Made by a program: the position numbers and the translations under genes. A model generated the notes under the pieces. That model made no database searches and was not told where the DNA came from. It saw only the letters and a program-made list of their open reading frames with translations. 64,000 nucleotides of DNA from JAJRPT01 sp965661945 (GTDB lineage Bacteria > Bacteroidota > Ignavibacteria > Kapaibacteriales > UBA2268): NCBI GenBank assembly GCA_965661945.1, contig CBFIFP010000005.1, forward strand, positions 1 to 64,000. Direction: 5' to 3'. Each line of letters starts with the position of its first letter. Positions within the stretch are counted from its first letter, which is position 1. Shown here in pieces: positions 42,074 to 51,801 of this stretch.

Positions 42074-44644
42074 ATGAAAAAGATAATATTAATAATTGTA
42101 CTTTTAATTTTTACAAATCACTTGTTTTCTCAAGTTTATCCTTACAAAGAGCTAAATACAGAAAACGATGAATATGGGACAAGTTTCAGAGTAACCCCGC
42201 AAGGCACTGAATTATGGTTTACTATTAGTTCATCAGTAAATCCTCGTTCAAAAGAAATTGCTACAGTTAAGTTAGTTAATAATTCATTGACTCAAATTAT
42301 TCCAGTTATTAGCCCAATAAATCCAGATAAAATTGATGCCAATGTACTATCGTTAAATGGTAACCCGATGTTTAACTTTTGTTTATACGAAGGATATTTT
42401 TCTTCTAATAGAGAATATGAAGGCAAAAATTACGGAGCAGATATTTATAAAATTGAATGGGATATTTCTGGTTTCAAACAAGTGAAAAGAGTAAACGAAC
42501 TTAGTTCTGATTTTTGGGACGATACTCCTAATTTACACCCGAATAATGATGTGATGTATTTTGCATCTGATAGAAATACTCCAAATAAGGGTCGCTCCGA
42601 TATTTGGTTTTCTATTTATGATAATAAAAATTCCACTTGGACTAAGCCACAATTATACAAGTCATTAACAGAATACCATAAAAACAAATCTGTTCAAACT
42701 CCATTTATTTCAACTGATGGATATTTATATTATTCTACAAATGACTCTAAAAATGGAGATTATGATATATGGCGAGTGAAATTAGACGCTGACGGAACTC
42801 CTTTACCTTTGAATAAAGTAGAAAAACCAGAAATGCTTAACTGGGAGGGCGTAAATTTAGAAAATGTAGATGATTCACATCCTTCTTTCTCTGCTGGTGG
42901 TGGCTGGTTTATTTTTACTTCAAATAGAGATTCTCTAAATAACAGAAAATTGGATAAAGACTTGTTTTACAGAGAATTACCAGCGAAAGAAGATACATTA
43001 TATTTATCAGTTAATCTTAAAACAAGAAAAATGAATGACTTTACTAATCAATATGAAGATACTTTGAAATCTCTTTCTAATGCTAATGTAATTCTTACTG
43101 ACCAAATAAGCGGAGAAAAAACTACTCAACAAATAAACGCTGACGGTAAAATTAAATTACCATTGGTTAGATATTCTGATAAAAAACCAGAACTCGACCA
43201 GCGAATTAAATATTATACAGTTACAGCAGATTACGCCGAAGATGGCTATTTTGTCCCAGTTGATACACTTATATATGACACTTATTGCAAAAAAGAAATT
43301 GAGCATACCCTCACTTTGATTGATACTATAATTTATAATGACCCAAATTGTAGTGCTACTTTCTCACAAAAAAATGTAGAGTTCTTTGTTACAAATTACT
43401 ACTGCCCATCAACATACAAATATCAAGGTTTGGGCTTGTGTACTTCAATTTTTGCTAATGCTGGTTGTGAAGATATTGAATATGTAGAGCCAGAGATACC
43501 TTGTGAAGACAACGAACTTTGGTCATATAATTTAGATTTTAAAATGCCAAAAATAAATGAAATACAAAATATCAAAGGTTGCGTAAATTGGAAAGAAATC
43601 AACGATACCGCACTAATGATGGATAGGTCAGTAGTAGTCGATAAAGCATTTGATAATTTCGTGGAAGTTATGGAAGCCGGCTTGAAAACTTATTGTGTTG
43701 AGCGTGCATTAGAAAATAATGAGGTTCTGGAAGTTTATGTAATGGGATTCGCTGACCCAAGGTCTATTCGTGATAATTGCTATTACGAAGGTGCAGAAAT
43801 TGACTTCAAAGAAATTGCTAATTACATAACTTTAAAAGATATTAATGACAAAAACTATTTAAAAAATGGTGTTTTAAAAACTGGAACTCCTTATGCTGGG
43901 TCGGGTAGTAACGGAAATCAATTATTGACCGATGTAAGAGCTTTTCATACCGCTTGGCTATTAGACGAACTTTGGGCTGATAGAATCCCCGGCTACAAAG
44001 AACTTAGAGAACAAGGGCTTATTAACTTGATTGCCGAAGGTGTAGGGGTTTCTGAACAAGAAAGAGAGCAATATCTTGAATTAAGAAAAAAAGGTGTTCA
44101 GGATAGATACTTAGCCGAAAAGCGTAAAGTTAATGTTAGGTTTGATATTCCTCGCTCCGAAGGTAAATCTCGCCAATATGAGCCGGTTAGTGGTGGGAAA
44201 TATACTTGGTGCGATGATACTGATTGTATGCCAAAGTCAAGTGGTGCTAAGCAAGTAGTAGAAAAAGTATCTTCAAATGACATAGTAAATACTTTTAAAA
44301 AGAAACGATGGGATTTTGACAAAATTAGAACTGATTATTCAGGGGATAGAAATATAACAAAAGAAGAAAAATCAGAATTTAAAAAGCAAAGTTGCTGGTC
44401 AATATTACTTTTCAAGTCTGATGATAAATCTAGCGTTGAAAGTATGATTACCCAACTAAAAGAATTGAAAATTGATGTAATCGTTGAAGAAACTGACATT
44501 GACGACAAAACTATTTACAAATTAAAATATGGCTGTTGGTCAGATAGTAAATCTGCAATCACCGCTTACGAAGAAATCAAAACAAAATTAAAGTCTGATG
44601 GCAATACCCAAATAACTGGTATAGAACCGTCGATTGTGAATTAA
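42074..44644 (+). CDS. PD40-OmpA-SPOR envelope protein
   Basis: 856 residues with a signal peptide (ILIIVLLIFTNHLFS). PD40 strands occur at ~110-300: GYFSSNREYEGKNYGADIY, VMYFASDRNTPNKGRSDIWF, YLYYSTNDSKNGDYDIW and WFIFTSNRDSLNNRKLDKDLFY. A central FFVTNYYCPSTY block is followed by an OmpA-like region (LEVYVMGFADPRS ... LLTDVRAFHTAWLLDEL ... KRKVNVRFDI). The last ~75 residues (SCWSILLFKSDDKSSVESMITQLKEL ... YKLKYGCWSDSKSAITAYEEIK) fit a SPOR domain, which binds denuded peptidoglycan. It is a longer paralogue of the protein at 143-1861, with SPOR added. Likely anchors the operon's outer-membrane complex to the wall. Confidence 0.75.
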   Translation: MKKIILIIVLLIFTNHLFSQVYPYKELNTENDEYGTSFRVTPQGTELWFTISSSVNPRSKEIATVKLVNNSLTQIIPVISPINPDKIDANVLSLNGNPMFNFCLYEGYFSSNREYEGKNYGADIYKIEWDISGFKQVKRVNELSSDFWDDTPNLHPNNDVMYFASDRNTPNKGRSDIWFSIYDNKNSTWTKPQLYKSLTEYHKNKSVQTPFISTDGYLYYSTNDSKNGDYDIWRVKLDADGTPLPLNKVEKPEMLNWEGVNLENVDDSHPSFSAGGGWFIFTSNRDSLNNRKLDKDLFYRELPAKEDTLYLSVNLKTRKMNDFTNQYEDTLKSLSNANVILTDQISGEKTTQQINADGKIKLPLVRYSDKKPELDQRIKYYTVTADYAEDGYFVPVDTLIYDTYCKKEIEHTLTLIDTIIYNDPNCSATFSQKNVEFFVTNYYCPSTYKYQGLGLCTSIFANAGCEDIEYVEPEIPCEDNELWSYNLDFKMPKINEIQNIKGCVNWKEINDTALMMDRSVVVDKAFDNFVEVMEAGLKTYCVERALENNEVLEVYVMGFADPRSIRDNCYYEGAEIDFKEIANYITLKDINDKNYLKNGVLKTGTPYAGSGSNGNQLLTDVRAFHTAWLLDELWADRIPGYKELREQGLINLIAEGVGVSEQEREQYLELRKKGVQDRYLAEKRKVNVRFDIPRSEGKSRQYEPVSGGKYTWCDDTDCMPKSSGAKQVVEKVSSNDIVNTFKKKRWDFDKIRTDYSGDRNITKEEKSEFKKQSCWSILLFKSDDKSSVESMITQLKELKIDVIVEETDIDDKTIYKLKYGCWSDSKSAITAYEEIKTKLKSDGNTQITGIEPSIVN

Positions 44645-44668
44645 AAAAATATTCAATCAATAATAATT

Positions 44669-44704
44669 AACCTTCTAAGTATATAAATTTAGAAGGTTTT
44701 TTTT
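44669..44704 (+). terminator. Terminator of the envelope operon
   Basis: 10-bp stem AACCTTCTAA/TTAGAAGGTT (44669-44678 with 44689-44698) followed by a run of T. Confidence 0.88.
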
Positions 44705-44743
44705 AACATAATCCCAGAATGTCCAATTGAAATAGAAAAAGAC

Positions 44744-44769
44744 GTCATTCTGAGCGAAGCGAAGAATCC
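44744..44769. repeat. Dispersed GTCATTCTGAGCGAAGCGAA motif
   Basis: A member of the AGCGAAG(T)CGAA family seen also at 15586, 24814 and 36279. Confidence 0.55.
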
Positions 44770-44824
44770 AGTTAACATTATCAACTATTTATAGTATTGT
44801 TTATATAGTGGTTATGAGTGTTAT

Positions 44825-44845
44825 ATATTCAACTTCTCCGAAGTT
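44825..44845. repeat. Palindromic direct repeat, copy 1
   Basis: ATATTC followed by AACTTC-TCC-GAAGTT. An identical copy lies at 44879-44899. The core is a 6-bp hairpin with a 3-base loop. Confidence 0.85.
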
Positions 44846-44878
44846 GTGGGTTGTTATGGTAGTTATGGTTTTCTATTA

Positions 44879-44899
44879 ATATTCAACTTCTCCGAAGTT
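44879..44899. repeat. Palindromic direct repeat, copy 2
   Basis: Identical to 44825-44845 and placed 54 bases downstream. Confidence 0.85.
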
Positions 44900-44986
44900 C
44901 TAATTGCTTTAACAATTAATTATATTACATATACTTAGAAGCAAATATTCATAATTTCTATTGGACAATTTGTGTTTATTACACTT

Positions 44987-45655
44987 TTAAAAATCAAATG
45001 AAAATCCAATGTGTGGGGAAACAATAAAATTAGTAGTTTCATCATATTGGTTTATTTGATATAAAGGAGTTAATTCTAAGTTTAATGTTAAACTTTTATA
45101 AAATTTGTAATTAAAACCAATATTTCCCATAATTCCAAAGCCGTATTGTGGGTTTTCTTCTTTAATAATATCACGCCATCCAATTAATACACCACCACCA
45201 ACATATCCACCTAATAAATTATTATAATTATATTTATACATAGTATTAAATCCAACTCCACCACCTTCAACAGAATTTTCATCGAAAGCCATTCCAATTC
45301 TTGGATAAAATACCCAACCCTGTTTTTCATTACTATTGTCAATTAAGAAACCAAATGAATATCCATGCCTAATTGTTTGATATTCATCTAACAAGTCATT
45401 CCAGCCCCTTAGTTTAAGGGCTATGTTATCTTTAATTCCATAAGAAAGTCCTAACGATAATCCTCTCGCAGCTTCAGGATACTCCTTACTTAATTCATCT
45501 GGTCTAGTTTCAGATAATAATTCATAGCCACCCTGCGCTTGAAATTCATCTTTTTCAATCTTTTTATTTGTTATACCATTTGAAGGACTATACACAAGTG
45601 AACTTGTACAAGAAGATAATAATATTGCTGATAAAATTAATAATAGATATTTCAT
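44987..45655 (-). CDS. Outer-membrane beta-barrel lipoprotein
   Basis: 222 residues from the ATG at 45655; the frame is open to a TTG at 45679 but the lipoprotein signal (KYLLLILSAILLSSC) begins at the ATG. The mature part has barrel-like strands (RGLSLGLSYGIKDNIALKLRGW; YGFGIMGNIGFNYKFYKSLTLNLELTPLYQ) and ends in FDF, typical of an outer-membrane terminal strand. Family and function not recognised. Single gene, divergent from the M16 peptidase. Confidence 0.65.
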   Translation of the reverse strand: MKYLLLILSAILLSSCTSSLVYSPSNGITNKKIEKDEFQAQGGYELLSETRPDELSKEYPEAARGLSLGLSYGIKDNIALKLRGWNDLLDEYQTIRHGYSFGFLIDNSNEKQGWVFYPRIGMAFDENSVEGGGVGFNTMYKYNYNNLLGGYVGGGVLIGWRDIIKEENPQYGFGIMGNIGFNYKFYKSLTLNLELTPLYQINQYDETTNFIVSPHIGFSFDF

Positions 45656-45796
45656 AATATTTTTTCTTTTTTTATTCAAACTAATTGCAACTTAATAAAA
45701 AGTATCTAAAAACCAAAAATTTAAAGATTTGAAACTAAGTAATATTGTTTTTCGTTTTATTATAAATGCGATTTATTTACTTTATTTAGGATAATT

Positions 45797-48727
45797 ATGA
45801 AATTACTACTCTCCACTATTGCATTAGGTCTTTTTTTTGTATCTAATGTATTCTCTCAAAATTATATTAGCAAATCTGCAAAAGATAAAAATGGTTTTAC
45901 TTATCAATATGTAGAAAACGACCCTATTCAAGCAAGAATTTATACTCTTGATAATGGGATGAAAGTGTATTTATCTAAAAATGATGAAACACCAACTATT
46001 AACACTCAGATTGCTGTTAAAGCTGGTTCTACTTACGACCCCGCCCAGACAACTGGGTTAGCTCACTACTTAGAGCATATGTTGTTCAAAGGTACTAGCA
46101 AAATTGGTGCTTTGGATTGGGATAAAGAAAAAGTACTTTTAAAGCAAATTAGTGATTTGTATGAAAAACATAGAAACGAATCAAATCCTGAAAAGAAAAA
46201 GGAAATTTATAAAGAAATCGATAAAGTTTCCAATGAAGCAGCAAAACTTGTTGCGGCAAATGAACTTGATAAAATGGTTACAACTTTAGGTGCTACTGGA
46301 ACCAACGCTTTTACTTCTACAGAGCGTACTGTTTATATAAATACCATTCCTTCTAATGAACTTGAAAAATGGTTACAATTAGAGCAAGAAAGATTTAGTG
46401 AACTTGTCTTGAGATTATTTCATACTGAGATTGAAGCGGTTTACGAAGAATTTAATATGAGTCAAGATAATGATTTTAGGACAGAGTATTATGCTTCCTT
46501 AGAGGAATTATTTGAGAAGCATCCTTATGGAACTCAAACAACAATAGGAACTGCGGAGCATCTTAAAAATCCTAGTTTAATTAATATTCATAATTATTTT
46601 GACAAATATTATGTACCTAATAATATGGCAATAATTTTAGCAGGAGATTTGGACTATGACAACACATTTGCTTTAATTAATAAATATTTTGGTAAAATGA
46701 AACGCAAAGAAATTGCACCAAATATATTACCAAAAGAAGAGCCAATAACAAAACACAGAGAACGCACTGTTTATGGTCCTGATAGAGAATGGGCTTCAAT
46801 GTCATTTAGGTTTGATGGAATTAATTCAAATGATAGAAAATATGTAGAAATGATTGATATGATTCTTGCAAATGGGCAAGCAGGAATTATTGATATTGAC
46901 TTAAACTTAAGTCAAAAAGTATTGAATGCTTCTTGTTCTCCAAATTTTGAAAATGATTATGGTTTTCATAGATTTACTGTTTACCCTAAAGAGGGTCAGA
47001 CTCTTGAAGAAGGTGTGGAGCTTTTAAAACAAGCAGTTGAAAAGGTAAAAAAGGGTGAGTTTGATGACTGGCTTTTAAGTGCTGTAATCAAAGACCTTAA
47101 ATTGAATAAAATTAGGGGTTATGAAAATAATAATAGTAGAGTTTCTCAAATGCAAGATTTATTCATCCATAATATGAAATGGGAAGATGAGTTAAATCAT
47201 ATTGATGAATTAGCGAAATTATCTAAAGCTGATTTAGTAAAATTTGCAAATGAAAATTATAAAGAAAACTACGTAGTTATTTACAAAAAACAAGGAGCTA
47301 ATCCTGACGTTGTTAAAGTAGATAAACCAGAAATTACTCCTGTTAGTTTAGACAGAGAATCTTCTTCTGCTTTTTATAAAGGATTTATGAAAACAGAATC
47401 ACCAAGATTAACTCCACAGTTTTTAGATTATGATAAGTTAATCTCGTCAACAAATATAACAAAGAATGCAAAATTAGATTATATACAGAATGAAAGTAAT
47501 GAATTGTTTAGCTTTAGTTATATTTTAGATATGGGTTCTGACCATGATAAAGTGTTATCTGTGGCTGCTGGATATATTGAGTATCTTGGAACTGATAAAT
47601 TAACACCAGAGCAATTCAAGCAGGAACTTTATAAAAATGGGATTAAGCTAAATGTAAGCACATCTTCGGATAGGACTTATATTTCAATTTCGGGATTGGA
47701 TGAAAGTTTTGATAAAGCTTTGGAAATTTTTGAGAATTTGATTGCAAATGTTAAAGCAGATGAAGATGCTTTTAACGATTATATTTCAAGTATACTTAAA
47801 CAAAGAGAAGAGAGCAAAAGAAATAAGGGAACAATACTTTATGGCGGGCTTTTGAATTATGCAACTGGAGGGGATAAGAATAGCTTTAATGATTTACTAA
47901 GCGCCAAGGAGTTAAAAGCTCTTAATCCATCTGATTTGGTAAATATGATTAAAAATATTTTTTCTTACAAGCATTATGCTTTTTATTATGGTCCGAGAAA
48001 AATAAATGATGTTGCTCAACTTGCTAGTAAATACCATAAAATTAATGATAATCTGAAAGATTATCCTGCAAAGAAAGAATATAAAGAAATCGAAACAGGT
48101 AAAAAAGTTTATTTTGTACATTATCCTATGGTTCAGACAAACTTATTCTTGGTTGCAAAAGACCAAAAATTTGATAAAGATTTATTAGATAAATCAAGAA
48201 TTTTTGGGGAATATTTTGGTTCTGGGTTGTCTTCTATTGTTTTCCAAGAAATAAGAGAAACAAAGGCACTTGCATATTCTGCTTACTCTCAATATGCTAC
48301 TGCATCAAAAAATGATAAAAGTAATTATGTTTATGCTTTTATAGGAACACAAGCAAATAAACTAAATGATGCTATTGCCGCAATGATAGAGTTATTGAAT
48401 GATATGCCGAAAGCAGAGAATCAGTTTAATGGTGCCAAGGATGCTGCTTTGAAGAAACTTGAAGCACAAAGAATAACTAAATCATCTATTTATTGGAATT
48501 ATAAAAGAAATCTTGAATTAGGAATTGATTATGATATTCGAAAAGAGTTATATTCGAACATAGATAAAATAACTATGGATGATTTAGATAATTTCTTTAA
48601 AAAACATATTTCACGAGATAACTTTACTTATTGTCTGATGGGTGATAGAGAAAATATTAACTTTGAAGATTTAAAGAAGTTTGGTGAGGTTGTAGAAGTT
48701 GATTTAGAAACTCTATTTGGTTATTAA
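45797..48727 (+). CDS. M16-family zinc metallopeptidase
   Basis: 976 residues with a signal peptide (LLLSTIALGLFFVSNVFS). The N-terminal M16 domain has the inverted zinc motif HYLEH (His90, Glu93, His94) with the distal Glu in TEIEAVYEEFNMS. A Lys/Glu-rich insertion (KHRNESNPEKKKEIYKEIDK) lies between strands. The C-terminal half holds a non-catalytic M16 domain with the R/Y-type segment ETKALAYSAYSQY. Such two-domain periplasmic pitrilysin-like proteases degrade peptides in a clamshell chamber. Stands alone with a terminator. Confidence 0.9.
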   Translation: MKLLLSTIALGLFFVSNVFSQNYISKSAKDKNGFTYQYVENDPIQARIYTLDNGMKVYLSKNDETPTINTQIAVKAGSTYDPAQTTGLAHYLEHMLFKGTSKIGALDWDKEKVLLKQISDLYEKHRNESNPEKKKEIYKEIDKVSNEAAKLVAANELDKMVTTLGATGTNAFTSTERTVYINTIPSNELEKWLQLEQERFSELVLRLFHTEIEAVYEEFNMSQDNDFRTEYYASLEELFEKHPYGTQTTIGTAEHLKNPSLINIHNYFDKYYVPNNMAIILAGDLDYDNTFALINKYFGKMKRKEIAPNILPKEEPITKHRERTVYGPDREWASMSFRFDGINSNDRKYVEMIDMILANGQAGIIDIDLNLSQKVLNASCSPNFENDYGFHRFTVYPKEGQTLEEGVELLKQAVEKVKKGEFDDWLLSAVIKDLKLNKIRGYENNNSRVSQMQDLFIHNMKWEDELNHIDELAKLSKADLVKFANENYKENYVVIYKKQGANPDVVKVDKPEITPVSLDRESSSAFYKGFMKTESPRLTPQFLDYDKLISSTNITKNAKLDYIQNESNELFSFSYILDMGSDHDKVLSVAAGYIEYLGTDKLTPEQFKQELYKNGIKLNVSTSSDRTYISISGLDESFDKALEIFENLIANVKADEDAFNDYISSILKQREESKRNKGTILYGGLLNYATGGDKNSFNDLLSAKELKALNPSDLVNMIKNIFSYKHYAFYYGPRKINDVAQLASKYHKINDNLKDYPAKKEYKEIETGKKVYFVHYPMVQTNLFLVAKDQKFDKDLLDKSRIFGEYFGSGLSSIVFQEIRETKALAYSAYSQYATASKNDKSNYVYAFIGTQANKLNDAIAAMIELLNDMPKAENQFNGAKDAALKKLEAQRITKSSIYWNYKRNLELGIDYDIRKELYSNIDKITMDDLDNFFKKHISRDNFTYCLMGDRENINFEDLKKFGEVVEVDLETLFGY

Positions 48728-48777
48728 TTTTAAAAAAAGTATTTGTTAAAGTATTTTTATTTATTGTTGATTTTTTT

Positions 48778-48809
48778 AAAACGTCCATATTTTTATGTGG
48801 GCGTTTTTT
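48778..48809 (+). terminator. Terminator of the M16 peptidase gene
   Basis: Stem with two G-U pairs, AAACGTCCATAT/ATGTGGGCGTTT, loop of four T, then TTTTTT. Confidence 0.75.
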
Positions 48810-48831
48810 ATTATTTGTTTGATTTAGTCCG

Positions 48832-48866
48832 AAAAAAAAAAGCACTTATCTTAAAAGATAAGTGCT
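48832..48866 (-). terminator. Terminator of tRNA-Thr
   Basis: Stem AGCACTTATC/GATAAGTGCT (48841-48850 with 48857-48866) followed on the minus strand by nine T. Confidence 0.88.
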
Positions 48867-48878
48867 TTTATTATCTGA

Positions 48879-48950
48879 GCCACTTTCCGGACTTGAACCG
48901 AAGACCTGCTGATTACAAATCAGCTGCTCTACCAGCTGAGCTAAAGTGGC
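48879..48950 (-). tRNA. tRNA-Thr (anticodon TGT)
   Basis: 72 bases folding as a cloverleaf on the minus strand: acceptor GCCACTT/AAGTGGC, D-arm with AGCTCAGCTGGTAGAGC, anticodon stem GCTGA/TCAGC with loop TTTGTAA (anticodon TGT), and T-arm GGTTCAAGTCC. CCA is not encoded. A promoter box and terminator flank it. Confidence 0.95.
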
Positions 48951-48963
48951 CTAAAACAGAATA

Positions 48964-48971
48964 CAAAATTA
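48964..48971 (-). promoter_or_regulatory. -7 promoter box of tRNA-Thr
   Basis: TAATTTTG on the minus strand, 13 bases before the mature 5' end of the tRNA. Confidence 0.6.
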
Positions 48972-49005
48972 AGGACTTTTTCTTAATTTCCAAATATTTT
49001 TTTTA

Positions 49006-51540
49006 TTATTTGATTATTTTTTTTGTGATTTCTCCAGAATCAGTTTTACATAAAAGAACATAAGTACCTTTTGGCAAGTCAGTTATATCAATTTTAGTTT
49101 GTTCTTCAAAATTCATCTTTTTTTGAAATACTTTATTTCCAGCTAAATCAAAAAGAGCTAGTTCAATTAATTTGTCTTTACTTTCTATTGTAAGATTGTT
49201 TGTTGCTGGAATTGGATATATTTTCAGAGTGTTATTGTTTTTTCTTTTTTCAACGCTGGATATTTCTTCAGCTTGTTGATAAAATTTGCTGAATCTTATT
49301 CCATTTCGTTGTCCCACAATATCTTTTATATTTAACCCAAAACCTTCATTAAAATCATAAGCAAAATATATGCTATTATTATTTTCTTGAGTGATTACTT
49401 TATTAATTTCAGATATATTTAATTCTTTATTCCATAAACGCACGTTATCTATGCTTCCTTCAAAAGGAAATTGAGCACTAATTTTGTTTGGTCCATTCCC
49501 GATAGTGCATAACCTAGGTGGTATTTCTTGTACTATTTGTCCTCCTGGCTGTTGAGAGTTTATGTTGGTCATAGTAACATTTGTGCCATCTAAGTACACT
49601 TTTAAACTATTTACTCCATCGTAGGAAACTGCAAGATGATTCCATTTGTTTTGTTCGATTGGTGAAGGCAGAACATAAATTGGATTTGAGCCGTTTTCAG
49701 TAAACAAAGTAATGGCAAGCATACCGTCAACAATCAGGATACCAAGTGTTTGAGAATTATAAAATAAAGCTTGAAGACGTTGGTTACCCATTTGTTTTCC
49801 TAATCCTAACATATTAAAGTCCATTTCTAATGTCCAAGCCCCTTCTAGGTTAAAGGTATTTGCTGGGATTTCTATTCGATTTTCATAACCACCAAATTCT
49901 AAAGATTTTTGATTTTTGTTTAAAGGAATATTAAAGGGTAAGTTTATTAAGTCATATTCTCCAGTTATATCGTCAATTTGAATTGCTAAATAAATATTAT
50001 CACTTTCAATGTTATCTTTTACTTTAAATTTTAATCTTTGAGTAAAATAAGAATATCCATCTGAAAATAAGGTGTCTATAATTACAGATGATAAGTCTTC
50101 GATTTTATGTAGTTCGCCAGTAAGTTTGAAATTTGCAAACATAACATCAAATCTTTTGCTTATATCTCTTAGACTAAACTCAACTTCTATAGTTTCGCCG
50201 TAATCAATAATGTTGTCTTTTATTTCTTCAAATATTGATACATTAGCTAATTCGGTATTAAATGGGTTTTGTTTTGTGATATCAAATATTTCGAAAAGAA
50301 TACTTTCTAATAAATCACTAAAAGCTGTGTTGTTATATCCAAAACTTGCAGAACCGGAATTCATATTAATTACAAAGCAAATGTCTAACTCGGGAATCAT
50401 CCATAAATAACTCTGATATCCAAAGAGACTTCCGCTGTGATTATAACAATCTAATTCCCCTAACTTTGTATAGAAAATACCATTTCCATAAGCTGTGTTT
50501 GATTGCTCATCGAAAGAAAATTGTTGGGTCATTTGATTGACTGCTTCAGTTGAAATTATATTTCCTTTCATCAATTCATAACCAAATTTTGCAACATTAG
50601 AGGGAGTGGCAACTATATTACCCATTCCAAAAGAGCTTTCATAAAGTTTAGATAAATCTGAGTCGTTAACTTTTGAAATACCAATATAATTATATTTATC
50701 TTCAAACCAGCCAGCTGCAATGTTATTTGGTTCTTGTATATTTTTACCTACAAAATATGTGTTTTCTAAACCCAAAGGTTCTAATATTATTTGTTCTAAA
50801 TATTCTTCAAAAGTTAATCCAGATGCATTTTCAATAATTTTAGCAAGTAATATATAATTAGTGTTAGAGTATTCATTTTGAACGTCCTGAGGAAATTGGT
50901 GTGGTCTTAAATTCTGTAAAATAAAGTCTAACTCTGGAACAATTTCTGGAGATAAATAAGTGGCAAATAGTAAATCAATATTTCTATTAAAGAAGTCATA
51001 TATTTGACTTGAATGATTTAATAAATTTTGAATTTTTAAACTCATGTTTACATTTGGAATGGGGTCTATATATTTACTAATTTCATCTTGAATGCTAAGT
51101 TTGCCTTGGTCTTGGAGTTTGAAAATAAGTGCTGCAGTATAAACTTTAGTAATTGAGGCAATCTGAAGTGGCATCTCAGTGGATAAAGGAGTATTATTAA
51201 ATTTATCAGAATGTCCCACAGAATAGTTAATCTGTCCAGTTTTAGAGTTTATTAAAGAGAAACTAATTCCATTTTTTACATCTGGGTGAATGGCGTTAAA
51301 TCGGTTAAGTATTTGCAATTTTATTTTTTCTTCAAAATCTTCATCATCTACTCCAAGTAGTTTGTCATCTTTTAGTTTATGTTTGTTTATATGTTCAAAT
51401 TTTGAGTAATCAATTTTTGGAAACTGATATTCAATAATATTTATACTATTGTTAGTAATATTTGAATTTTTTAGAGTTCTAAAATTAGTTTGGGCATTAG
51501 TATAATATGTTATAGTAAATAAAATTAAAAATATTTTCAT
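49006..51540 (-). CDS. T9SS-exported serine hydrolase (beta-lactamase family) with LamG domain
   Basis: 844 residues. Signal peptide MKIFLILFTITYYTNA. Residues ~75-410 form a class-C beta-lactamase/DD-peptidase-like domain with SITK (Ser129, Lys132), the YSNTNY motif and HSGSLFG in place of KTG. Residues ~550-730 form a LamG/concanavalin-like domain (WTLEMDFNMLG ... KWNHLAVSYDGVNSLKVYLDGT ... FEGSIDNVRLWNKEL). A T9SS sorting domain ends the protein (LKIYPIPATNNLTIES ... DLPKGTYVLLCKTDSGEITKKIIK). Probably a surface esterase or peptidase with a sugar-binding module; substrate unknown. Confidence 0.88.
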   Translation of the reverse strand: MKIFLILFTITYYTNAQTNFRTLKNSNITNNSINIIEYQFPKIDYSKFEHINKHKLKDDKLLGVDDEDFEEKIKLQILNRFNAIHPDVKNGISFSLINSKTGQINYSVGHSDKFNNTPLSTEMPLQIASITKVYTAALIFKLQDQGKLSIQDEISKYIDPIPNVNMSLKIQNLLNHSSQIYDFFNRNIDLLFATYLSPEIVPELDFILQNLRPHQFPQDVQNEYSNTNYILLAKIIENASGLTFEEYLEQIILEPLGLENTYFVGKNIQEPNNIAAGWFEDKYNYIGISKVNDSDLSKLYESSFGMGNIVATPSNVAKFGYELMKGNIISTEAVNQMTQQFSFDEQSNTAYGNGIFYTKLGELDCYNHSGSLFGYQSYLWMIPELDICFVINMNSGSASFGYNNTAFSDLLESILFEIFDITKQNPFNTELANVSIFEEIKDNIIDYGETIEVEFSLRDISKRFDVMFANFKLTGELHKIEDLSSVIIDTLFSDGYSYFTQRLKFKVKDNIESDNIYLAIQIDDITGEYDLINLPFNIPLNKNQKSLEFGGYENRIEIPANTFNLEGAWTLEMDFNMLGLGKQMGNQRLQALFYNSQTLGILIVDGMLAITLFTENGSNPIYVLPSPIEQNKWNHLAVSYDGVNSLKVYLDGTNVTMTNINSQQPGGQIVQEIPPRLCTIGNGPNKISAQFPFEGSIDNVRLWNKELNISEINKVITQENNNSIYFAYDFNEGFGLNIKDIVGQRNGIRFSKFYQQAEEISSVEKRKNNNTLKIYPIPATNNLTIESKDKLIELALFDLAGNKVFQKKMNFEEQTKIDITDLPKGTYVLLCKTDSGEITKKIIK

Positions 51541-51801
51541 TTTGCTTTTCTCCTTTAAAAAGTATACGTAGTAGTGTGATTTTTATTGGAAATAAAATAT
51601 GATAGTTTATAATATGAAATATTTTTCATAAAACATTATTAGTTGTAATTGTTAATCATATTCTTTTTATTAAGTTTATTATATATTTTAATGAAAATGT
51701 TATCAATTTGTCTATCTATATGATTTTTAGTTATTTATTGGTTGTTAGTTAATTATTTTCTTCTTAAATTACATTTTTTTTAAACAGATTAGATATAATG
51801 T

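Larger units (their letters stand above)
44645..44986. other. Intergenic region with terminator and dispersed repeats
   Basis: 342 bases without a gene. It contains the terminator at 44669-44704, the GTCATTCTGAGCGAAGCGAA motif at 44744 and two copies of ATATTCAACTTCTCCGAAGTT-type sequence 54 bases apart. Confidence 0.6.
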
